Of a stretch of DNA of 5,383 bases, positions 1-4,848 are shown in pieces; positions within the stretch are counted from its first letter, which is position 1, and the number at the start of each line of letters is the position of its first letter. The position numbers and the translations under genes were made by a program. Origin of the DNA: Archaeoglobaceae archaeon (lineage in GTDB: Archaea > Halobacteriota > Archaeoglobi > Archaeoglobales > JdFR-42); contig WAJW01000064.1 of assembly GCA_015523685.1 (NCBI GenBank), positions 1 to 5,383 on the forward strand, in the 5' to 3' direction. A model generated the notes under the pieces. That model did no database searches. It was not told the origin of the DNA and saw nothing but the letters and a program-made list of their open reading frames with translations.

Positions 1-489
1 GTGCTGAGATGGAGACACTGTCATGAATCCGGCTGTGAGGTGCATTCGTTCGCTCTCATGAACCTTTTTGGCGACTCAGTCCATAATTTTCTCGACGGCC
101 TCGCAATTGCAGCGGGTTTCACAGCGGGAGTTGAAACAGGAATTTCTGTCACCATGGCGATAATCTTCCATGAGATACCCCAGGAAATCGGGGATTTCGC
201 TGTTCTTATTTTCGGGGGTTTCAGAAAAATTACCGCTCTGGCAGTTAATTTCATATCCGCAATAACCGCTGTGGTGGGAGGAGTGGTGGGATTCCTGATG
301 TCAGGGCATCCTCTATTCCTGCCCTTTCTGCTTCCCTTTACAGCTGGAGGATTCATCTATGTTTCGGCATCCGATCTCCTGCCAGAGATAATACGAGAGG
401 AGGATCAGAAGAAATCATTTATCAATTTTCTTGCCTTTCTATCGGGAGTCATGATGATGCTCGCCCTGAAGCATGTGGTTTCCGGTTAG
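1..489 (+). CDS. ZIP-family divalent metal transporter, C-terminal part (5' end outside window)
   Basis: This is the C-terminal 162 residues of a membrane transporter that probably carries zinc, iron or related divalent cations. The two ZIP signatures are plain: HNFLDG (residues 28-33 of the visible part) in the helix equivalent to TM4, and HEIPQEIGD (57-65) in TM5. Their His, Asn, Asp and Glu residues line the metal path in this family. Further hydrophobic helices fall at about 76-100, 105-123 and 139-160, with a conserved-looking ASDLLPE segment at 123-129. The stretch RHCHESGCEVH (5-15) just before TM4 is the variable loop, rich here in His and Cys and likely to bind metal. The HE-x-P-x-EIGD form resembles the LIV-1/GufA branch of ZIP. 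The frame is open to the window edge, so the first GTG is not taken as the start; the usual first three helices must lie upstream. The metal cannot be told from sequence. Confidence 0.9.
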   Translation: MLRWRHCHESGCEVHSFALMNLFGDSVHNFLDGLAIAAGFTAGVETGISVTMAIIFHEIPQEIGDFAVLIFGGFRKITALAVNFISAITAVVGGVVGFLMSGHPLFLPFLLPFTAGGFIYVSASDLLPEIIREEDQKKSFINFLAFLSGVMMMLALKHVVSG

Positions 490-595
490 ATGAGGCTCTC
501 CGCAACTTCTTTCACAATTCGGAACAGCATTAAAAAATCCGGCTTATAGTTTTAATGGGCCATGACAGACAGTTGCAAGGCGGATCATCAATAAT

Positions 596-608
596 AAACT
601 AAATATAT
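596..608 (+). promoter_or_regulatory. Probable archaeal TATA box for the dehydrogenase gene
   Basis: TAAATATAT at 600-608, preceded by A-rich ATAAAC that could serve as the BRE, fits an archaeal TBP/TFB site. Start of transcription about 25 bases downstream would fall near 626-632. That leaves a leader of roughly ten bases before the ATG at 641. An alternative AT-rich box at 543-554 would give a leader of about 70 bases. Confidence 0.45.
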
Positions 609-625
609 GGGGTTTTTCCCACGTC

Positions 626-636
626 AGGTTGGGGAT
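626..636 (+). promoter_or_regulatory. Weak ribosome binding site choosing the ATG at 641
   Basis: AGGTTGGGGAT contains GGGGAT, an imperfect match to the archaeal GGTGAT core, ending 4 bases before the ATG at 641. It supports that ATG over the in-frame TTG at 629, which would lie inside this element. The family alignment also favours 641, because the protein then begins only a few residues before the conserved IPGDG. Confidence 0.45.
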
Positions 637-640
637 AACC

Positions 641-1702
641 ATGAAAGAGTATGAGATCGCAGTAATTCCCGGAGATGGTGTGGGGCCTGAAGTCATAAAT
701 GAGGGACTTAAAGTTCTGAGAACAGTTGAGGAACTGTATGACGATATAAATTTTGAGTTCATTGAGATAGATGCGGGAGCCCATACATACAAGGAAAAGG
801 GTTACGAAATACATCCCGATGATTTTGAGAGATGCAGGGAAGCAGATGCCATCTACCTCGGTTCGATAGGGCTTCCGGGTGTTAACAAACCCGACGGAAC
901 AATTGTGGGCAGTGAGGTATTGCTTGCTCTCAGATTCAAACTGGATCTTTACGTTAATCTCAGGCCGATTAAACTCTATCCGGGTGTCAAAACCCCTCTT
1001 GCTGGCAAAAAACCCGAGGATATTGATTTTTACATTGTAAGAGAGAATACGGAAGATCTGTATGCAGGGATCAGAGGAAGGGTGAGAGAGGACGTTGCAT
1101 GCGATGTGAAGGTGGCAACAAGAAAGGGGGCAGAGAGGATAATAAGATATGCATTTGAGCTTGCGAAAAGGGAAGGAAGGAAGAGGGTTACGTGCTGTGA
1201 TAAGAGCAACGTCCTTGGAAGCTGTGCCTTTTTCAGGGAGATATTCACGGAAATAGGGAAGGAATATCCCGATATAGAGAAGGACTATGCGTACGTTGAT
1301 GCAATAACCCAGTGGTTTGTCAGAACTCCGGAGTGGTATGATGTTGTCGTTGCCTCAAACATGTTCGGGGACATAATCTCAGATCTCGGTGCAGCATTGA
1401 TGGGTGGAATGGGTCTTGCAGCATCTGCAAACATAGGTGACAGCAATGCCATGTTTGAGCCCGTCCACGGTTCAGCACCGAAGTACACCGGGCAGTACAA
1501 GGTAAATCCTGTGGCAGCAATCCTCTGCGGGAAGCTGATGATGGATTATCTCGGTCATCCCAATGCGGGAAAGCTGATTGAGTCCGCTGTAACAGAGGTT
1601 CTCAGGGAAGGTAAGGTAAGGACGTATGATCTCGGTGGAGATTCAAAAACTTACGAGGTTGGCGATGCGATAGTTGCAAAGATGAGAGAACTTCACAGTT
1701 AA
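641..1702 (+). CDS. Isocitrate/isopropylmalate dehydrogenase family enzyme (isopropylmalate- or tartrate/malate-type), probably NADP-linked
   Basis: A complete 353-residue beta-decarboxylating dehydrogenase, a normal length for 3-isopropylmalate dehydrogenase and its tartrate/D-malate relatives. Such enzymes oxidise a (2R,3S)-2-hydroxyacid with Mg/Mn and release CO2. Visible landmarks are IPGDGVGPE (9-17), substrate arginines R98, R108 (NLRP) and R134 (VREN), catalytic Y141 and K188 (DKSNVL), metal-binding D220, D244 and D248 (NMFGDIISD), and the nucleotide loop EPVHGSAP (273-280). By alignment from memory, the Ser and Asn that bind isocitrate in IDH are replaced by E92 and L94, with L94/L95 matching the isopropylmalate pocket. 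After HGSAP the loop reads KYTGQYKVNP, as in NADP-dependent IDH, where NAD enzymes usually have Asp-Ile. The YVNLRP and ASNMFGDI stretches also resemble tartrate/D-malate dehydrogenases. The family is certain; the substrate (isopropylmalate, homoisocitrate, tartrate or malate) is not, and no leu genes are adjacent. Confidence 0.9.
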   Translation: MKEYEIAVIPGDGVGPEVINEGLKVLRTVEELYDDINFEFIEIDAGAHTYKEKGYEIHPDDFERCREADAIYLGSIGLPGVNKPDGTIVGSEVLLALRFKLDLYVNLRPIKLYPGVKTPLAGKKPEDIDFYIVRENTEDLYAGIRGRVREDVACDVKVATRKGAERIIRYAFELAKREGRKRVTCCDKSNVLGSCAFFREIFTEIGKEYPDIEKDYAYVDAITQWFVRTPEWYDVVVASNMFGDIISDLGAALMGGMGLAASANIGDSNAMFEPVHGSAPKYTGQYKVNPVAAILCGKLMMDYLGHPNAGKLIESAVTEVLREGKVRTYDLGGDSKTYEVGDAIVAKMRELHS

Positions 1703-1711
1703 GATTTTATT
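1703..1711 (+). promoter_or_regulatory. Candidate TATA box for a leaderless methyltransferase transcript
   Basis: GATTTTATT is centred about 26 bases before the GTG at 1734, the usual TATA-to-start distance in archaea. The 12 bases before the GTG (TTCAATTACATC and neighbours) hold no purine-rich ribosome binding site. Together these suggest a transcript that begins at or very near the GTG. Confidence 0.4.
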
Positions 1712-1722
1712 CTCTCTCTTTT
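1705..1722 (+). terminator. Possible U-rich terminator after the dehydrogenase gene
   Basis: The pyrimidine tract TTTTATTCTCTCTCTTTT starts three bases after the dehydrogenase stop codon. Archaeal intrinsic termination needs mainly a U-rich stretch in the transcript, so this may end the upstream mRNA. The first half also overlaps the proposed TATA box of the next gene, and no hairpin is seen. Confidence 0.3.
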
Positions 1723-1733
1723 CAATTACATCT

Positions 1734-2366
1734 GTGATTGAACGGTTATGCGTAAAGGTATTTGATAGATTTGCACCGGAGTACGACAGATGGTTTGAAG
1801 ATTTTAAACATGTCTATATCTCGGAGCTTGAAGCACTGAAAAAAGCTGTAAAAAGTGGGAAGAGCATTGAAATCGGCTCCGGAACCGGTAGATTCGCTCT
1901 TCCTCTTGGGATAAGGGTGGGTGTTGAACCATCTTTAAAAATGGCAGAAATCTCCAAAGATAGGGGTCTTGAGGTTATCAGAGGTGTAGCAGAATATCTC
2001 CCTTTAAAATCCAGCTGTTTTGATTTTATTCTGATGGTAACTCTTCTGTGTTTCCTTGATGATACCGTCAAAGCACTGAGGGAAACCAGAAGGATTCTGA
2101 GAAGTGGGGGCAGAGCTGTGATCGGTATTATAGATGGAGAATCCTTTCTCGGGAAATATTACAGAGAAAAAGGTGGGAGGATTTTTGATAAAGCTGAGTT
2201 TAAAACACCTGAAGAGGTAATTGAGTGGCTGGAATCCCTTGGATTTGTTAATATCAGAACTTTTCAGACCATCTTTGATCTGCCTGAGAAGATAAATCGG
2301 GTTCAGAAGATCGAGGAGGGTTATGGTATGGGAGGTTTTGTTGTGATAACTGCAGACAGGCCGTAA
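1734..2366 (+). CDS. Class I SAM-dependent methyltransferase (Methyltransf_11 type), substrate unknown
   Basis: A 210-residue, probably cytoplasmic protein with a Rossmann-fold methyltransferase core. Motif I is IEIGSGTGRF (45-54), the glycine-rich SAM loop. VGVEPS (62-67) supplies the acidic residue expected to hold the SAM ribose. AEYLPLKSSCFD (86-97) is the typical stretch before strand 4, and ALRETRRILRSGG (about 114-126) matches the helix and turn before strand 5. The N-terminal FDRFAPEYDRWF (10-21) is the cap often seen in small-molecule methyltransferases such as UbiE or biotin-synthesis types. No metal-binding or RNA-binding domain is seen, so the substrate cannot be named. The GTG at 1734 is chosen because no other in-frame start lies between the upstream gene and motif I. 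It follows the dehydrogenase by 31 bases but appears to have its own promoter. Its stop lies 5 bases from the convergent ArsC-like gene. Confidence 0.85.
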   Translation: MIERLCVKVFDRFAPEYDRWFEDFKHVYISELEALKKAVKSGKSIEIGSGTGRFALPLGIRVGVEPSLKMAEISKDRGLEVIRGVAEYLPLKSSCFDFILMVTLLCFLDDTVKALRETRRILRSGGRAVIGIIDGESFLGKYYREKGGRIFDKAEFKTPEEVIEWLESLGFVNIRTFQTIFDLPEKINRVQKIEEGYGMGGFVVITADRP

Positions 2367-2371
2367 GGTTT

Positions 2372-2765
2372 TCAGTCCACATCATTCAGTTCGATCAGAA
2401 GCTCTCTGATTTTGTTTTCCAGCATGCTGAATACCCTTCTGTAGTTTTCGGGAGACGTTCCGGAGGGATCTGGTATGTTCCATTTTATGACTCTCTTCCC
2501 GGGAATGCTTACACATGCCGAATCACACACCGCAACTACTACCTCGAACTCATCCAGATCTTTCTCATCCATACCTTCAGGTCTCTCCTTCACTCTGAAA
2601 CCCTTTTCTTCAAGCATCTTTCTCGTGTAACCGTCAATTTCCTTCGATTTATCAATCCCCGCACTTTCGGCAATCCATTTTTTTTGAGATAGCATTAAAA
2701 ATGGCCTCGGCCATTATGCTCCTGCATGAGTTGTGGATGCACACAAAGAGGACCTTTCCATCCAC
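2372..2765 (-). pseudogene. arsC: ArsC/low-molecular-weight phosphatase-like gene (arsenate reductase-like), split by a frameshift at an A8 run
   Basis: The reading starts at the GTG at 2765 (VDGKVLFVC...). It carries the phosphatase loop CIHNSCRS (residues 9-16: nucleophile C9, R15) followed by MAEAIFNAIS, then breaks at eight A's on the coding strand (2678-2685). The initial frame ends at a TGA at 2652-2654 after 37 codons. The next frame continues with WIAESAGIDKSKEI, AVCDSAC and IPDPSG to 2372. Removing one A gives a 130-residue protein, the normal ArsC length, with C9, a second cysteine pair C80/C84 and the general-acid D99. The family includes thiol-linked arsenate reductases and tyrosine phosphatases; the extra cysteines and DPSG favour arsenate reductase. 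The internal ATG at 2695 would yield a 107-residue product without the P-loop, expected to be inactive. The gene lies 20 bases after a membrane-protein gene, probably in its operon, and near pstCAB. It may be a real pseudogene, a sequence error or a recoded gene. Confidence 0.85.
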
Positions 2766-2770
2766 CTTTT

Positions 2771-2777
2771 TCACCTC
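2771..2777 (-). promoter_or_regulatory. Strong ribosome binding site for the ArsC-like gene
   Basis: GAGGTGA on the minus strand is a strong match to the archaeal 16S 3' end and lies 5 bases before the GTG at 2765. It sits in the 20-base gap after the upstream membrane-protein gene and fixes the start of a gene whose N-terminal part is in a different frame from its C-terminal part. Confidence 0.7.
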
Positions 2778-2785
2778 ATGGAAAG

Positions 2786-3205
2786 TTAAAGCCTTCTGAT
2801 CCCACCTGCAACAAGAAGTGCCCCCGCAACAACAGGCAGGATCAGAAAAAGCACCACAATGCTCGCATTTTCCGTTAGAGGTCCTGAGAGTGATCTTGAA
2901 ATCAGCATAACACTGTTTATGAGAAAGATGAAGTGCAGGGCACCTCCTGCCTCGAACATCACCCCGACAATCCTGTCCTCCATTCTTTTTGTTGTGAGAT
3001 ATGCAATGGCATACAGCACACAGGCGATGATCCAGATACCTCCTGCAACAACCAGACCCACACCTACAAGCCCTATAACCGCCAGTGCCCCCAGTCCCGA
3101 CGGGGGGTTCATTATTGCGCTGGATACTGTCAGAACCAGGATGAGAGCTATTACAAGCAGTGCCAGCCCGGCTGCTGAAAGGATTATTCCGGCTTTACGA
3201 CCCAT
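2786..3205 (-). CDS. Small four-helix membrane protein of unknown function
   Basis: I do not recognise this 139-residue protein. It has four strongly hydrophobic segments at about 6-29, 38-70, 79-102 and 114-135. Basic residues occur at the N-terminus (GRK), in the 71-78 loop (TTKRMEDR) and at the C-terminus (RRL), which predicts both ends and the middle loop on the cytoplasmic side. Gly and Ala are frequent in helices 2 and 4 (VVAGG, LLVAGG), suggesting close helix packing, and there is no cleavable signal peptide or catalytic motif. The ATG at 3205 is firm because an in-frame TGA lies two codons upstream. No ribosome binding site precedes it, but a BRE/TATA pair sits at the right distance for a leaderless transcript. 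It is followed 20 bases later by the ArsC-like gene, so the two are probably co-transcribed. A role in arsenic or phosphate handling is only guilt by association. Confidence 0.7.
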   Translation of the reverse strand: MGRKAGIILSAAGLALLVIALILVLTVSSAIMNPPSGLGALAVIGLVGVGLVVAGGIWIIACVLYAIAYLTTKRMEDRIVGVMFEAGGALHFIFLINSVMLISRSLSGPLTENASIVVLFLILPVVAGALLVAGGIRRL

Positions 3206-3219
3206 GTATCATGCATTCC

Positions 3220-3229
3220 ATACCGGTAT
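3220..3229. repeat. Perfect 10-base palindrome at the edge of the TATA box
   Basis: ATACCGGTAT equals its own reverse complement and overlaps the downstream end of the TATA box at 3226-3233. A dimeric repressor bound here would hinder TBP or polymerase, so this is a candidate operator for the membrane-protein/ArsC-like operon. The palindrome is short and could be chance. Confidence 0.35.
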
Positions 3230-3243
3230 AAAATTCTTTTCGC
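3226..3243 (-). promoter_or_regulatory. BRE and TATA box for the membrane-protein/ArsC-like operon
   Basis: Read on the minus strand, GCGAAAAGAA (BRE-like, 3243-3234) leads directly into TTTTATAC (3233-3226). The TATA centre is about 25 bases from the ATG at 3205, so transcription should begin at or next to the start codon, consistent with the absence of a ribosome binding site. This is the best promoter match in the window. Confidence 0.65.
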
Positions 3244-3244
3244 C

Positions 3245-3258
3245 CTTCAATGCTGAAG
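3245..3258 (-). terminator. Weak hairpin just after pstB
   Basis: CTTCA and TGAAG pair around a four-base loop, starting four bases after the pstB stop codon. The stem is only five pairs and is not followed by a long U-run, only TTTTA further on. It could contribute to ending the pst transcript, but the support is slight. Confidence 0.2.
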
Positions 3259-3262
3259 AATT

Positions 3263-4015
3263 TCATCCCACTCTTCCCTTCAGATATTCGCGGGTGATCT
3301 CCTCTTTCGGATTTTTAAAAATTTTTTCATTGGGGCCGTACTCTATCAATTCACCCATCCAGAAGAATGCGATATAATCACTCAACCTCCTGGCCTGCTG
3401 GATGTTGTGTGTGACGATAATCACTGTATACCTTTCTTTCAGATCGATGAGCAGATCTTCAATTTTCATGGCTGATATTGGATCCAGCGCTGAGGTGGGC
3501 TCATCGAATATCAGTATTTCAGGTTTTGTAGCAATGGCCCTTGCAATGCAGAGCCTCTGTTTCTGGCCACCACTCAATCTGGTTCCGGAAGAATTAAGTT
3601 TCTCCCTGACCTCATCCCACAGGGCTGCTACCTTCAAACTCTCTTCCACTGCTCTGTCGATGGCCTCTTTATTTTTCACACCATTAAGCCTGAGTCCTAT
3701 TGCAACGTTATCGTAAATGTTCATTGTGGGGAAAGGGTTGGGATGCTGGAAGACCATGCCAATCTTCTTCCTCACTTCCACCGGATCCATGTTGAAAACG
3801 TTCACTCCATCAAGCAATATTTCACCCTCTGCTCTTGCTTTATGTCTTAATTCGTGAAGTCGGTTCAGACATCGAATAAACGTACTCTTACCGCATCCAC
3901 TCGGACCAAGAATCGCGGTTATTTTATTCTCAATGATTGTGAGGTTGATGTTCTTTAGAACCTGTAAATCACCATACCACGCATTAAGGTTTTTTACAAC
4001 GATTTTGTCTTTCAT
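3263..4015 (-). CDS. pstB: Phosphate import ATP-binding protein PstB
   Basis: The 250-residue ATPase that powers the phosphate ABC importer from the cytoplasmic side. All ABC motifs are present: Walker A GPSGCGKST (37-45), Q-loop Q90 in FQHPNPFP, signature LSGGQKQR (147-154), Walker B ILIFDEPTSALD (167-178) and switch H203. The PstB-typical FQHPNPFPTMNIYDNVAIGLR region and the FFWMGELIEYGP ending (217-228) separate it from other ABC ATPases. The ATG at 4015 is preferred because a full ribosome binding site, GGAGGTGAT (4031-4023), lies 7 bases before it. The in-frame GTG at 4027 falls inside that site, which also contains the pstA stop codon, so translation of the two is closely linked. It is the last pst gene; the next gene, 57 bases away, has its own promoter and no phoU follows. 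Confidence 0.97.
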   Translation of the reverse strand: MKDKIVVKNLNAWYGDLQVLKNINLTIIENKITAILGPSGCGKSTFIRCLNRLHELRHKARAEGEILLDGVNVFNMDPVEVRKKIGMVFQHPNPFPTMNIYDNVAIGLRLNGVKNKEAIDRAVEESLKVAALWDEVREKLNSSGTRLSGGQKQRLCIARAIATKPEILIFDEPTSALDPISAMKIEDLLIDLKERYTVIIVTHNIQQARRLSDYIAFFWMGELIEYGPNEKIFKNPKEEITREYLKGRVG

Positions 4016-4022
4016 ATTGAAA

Positions 4023-4031
4023 ATCACCTCC
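4023..4031 (-). promoter_or_regulatory. Ribosome binding site of pstB, overlapping the pstA stop
   Basis: GGAGGTGAT is a full-length complement to the archaeal 16S 3' end. It sits 7 bases before the ATG at 4015 and includes the pstA TGA. It decides the pstB start and implies translational coupling. Confidence 0.8.
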
Positions 4032-4848
4032 TCCTCAGTCTGTATTTTGTTATCAGATTAATAGCGAGTACCGCAATCATAAGAATGAGGGAAGCACTCC
4101 AGGCTTTACGGTTCCAGTCCGGATATGGGGAGGTGGCATAAACATAGATCATAAGAGGAAGGGCTGAAACTGGTTCAGTGACGCTTCCAGCAAAGTCTGG
4201 ATTACCGAAAGCTGTAAAAAGCAGTGGAGCAGTCTCTCCAGAAATTCTGGCCAGTGCCAGAAGGATCCCCGATGCAATGGCAGGCATGGCGCTACGGAGC
4301 ACGATTCCTGTGACAACTTTCCAGTGTCTGATTCCAAGACTCAAACCAGCTTCTCTGATATCTATAGGGACAAGCTTGAAAGCCTCTTCCATTGTCTTGA
4401 CCATCATTGGAATGGCCAGAACACTCAACGCAAAAGCTCCTGCAATGGCTGAAAATCCGAATTTTGTGACGAAGAGGGTATATGCAAAAACACCTGCAAC
4501 TATGCTAGGGGTACCCATAAAGGTATCGTTAAACAGTCTTATCAGATTCTTAAATCGGCTATCAGGGAATTCTGAGAGAAATATTGCCGTTAAGAGAGAT
4601 GGTGGGATGCTGAAGAGCATGGTCAGAGATATAAGTATTGCTGTACCTTGAATGGCATTTGCAATCCCTCCACCCTCTTCACCGGGAGGTCTGGGCAGGG
4701 ATGTGAAGAATTCCAGTGTGAAGGACTGAACACCATTTATGATTGTGGTGGCTATAATATGAAGAAGGGGGATTGTGATTATTATCAGGCTGGTAATGCT
4801 GTATATCGTCAGTGCATGATTTTTCATCTTTCTTGCTGCCATTTCCAT
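4024..4848 (-). CDS. pstA: Phosphate ABC transporter permease PstA
   Basis: The second membrane subunit of the phosphate importer, 274 residues, the usual length. It opens with a helix at about 13-37, followed by the PstA-typical periplasm-side stretch PPGEEGGGIANAIQGT (54-69). The ABC permease core then has helices near 70-92, 115-147 and 182-213, and a final one near 250-267. The coupling loop that contacts PstB is at EAGLSLGIRHW (166-176), followed by ARISGETAPLLFTA (200-213), both characteristic of PstA. The start at 4848 has a purine-rich site (GGAGGGTGG, 4861-4853) at good spacing; the ATG at 4842 is a possible alternative. The gene overlaps the end of pstC by 25 bases, and its own stop lies in the pstB ribosome binding site. 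Confidence 0.96.
   Translation of the reverse strand: MEMAARKMKNHALTIYSITSLIIITIPLLHIIATTIINGVQSFTLEFFTSLPRPPGEEGGGIANAIQGTAILISLTMLFSIPPSLLTAIFLSEFPDSRFKNLIRLFNDTFMGTPSIVAGVFAYTLFVTKFGFSAIAGAFALSVLAIPMMVKTMEEAFKLVPIDIREAGLSLGIRHWKVVTGIVLRSAMPAIASGILLALARISGETAPLLFTAFGNPDFAGSVTEPVSALPLMIYVYATSPYPDWNRKAWSASLILMIAVLAINLITKYRLRRR

Larger units (their letters stand above)
490..640 (+). other. Intergenic spacer upstream of the dehydrogenase gene
   Basis: About 150 bases without a convincing gene lie between the transporter stop and the dehydrogenase start. The spacer is AT-rich, with three AT-rich clusters (around 531-537, 543-554 and 596-608). The last is best placed to be a promoter for the downstream gene. 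I see no RNA gene, long repeat or riboswitch fold. Confidence 0.6.

Noticed and set aside
608..621. TGGG/CCCA pairing around a T-rich loop downstream of the proposed TATA box
   Set aside because: The stem has only four pairs and probably lies before the transcription start, so it would not be in the RNA. It is likely chance.
627..640. GGTT...AACC inverted repeat that would place the GGGG of the ribosome binding site in a loop
   Set aside because: A four-pair stem is too weak, especially at high temperature, to count as a riboswitch or attenuator.
629..640. TTG at 629 as the dehydrogenase start
   Set aside because: It adds only four residues not expected in the family and sits inside the likely ribosome binding site; the ATG at 641 fits the conserved N-terminus better.
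544..814. Two minus-strand open frames over the dehydrogenase 5' end and spacer
   Set aside because: They overlap the well-supported N-terminus of the dehydrogenase, have no family features and overlap each other.
2859..3377. A 172-codon open frame on the plus strand opposite the membrane-protein gene and the end of pstB
   Set aside because: It is antisense to two better-supported genes and shows no recognisable domain. It runs across the intergenic promoter, so it is taken as a chance open frame opposite a hydrophobic protein.
4016..4027. GTG at 4027 as the pstB start
   Set aside because: This GTG is part of the ribosome binding site that serves the ATG at 4015.
4178..4651. A 157-codon open frame on the plus strand inside pstA
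   Set aside because: It lies entirely antisense to a clear permease gene, has low-complexity Ser/Ala-rich sequence and no ribosome binding site that I can see.
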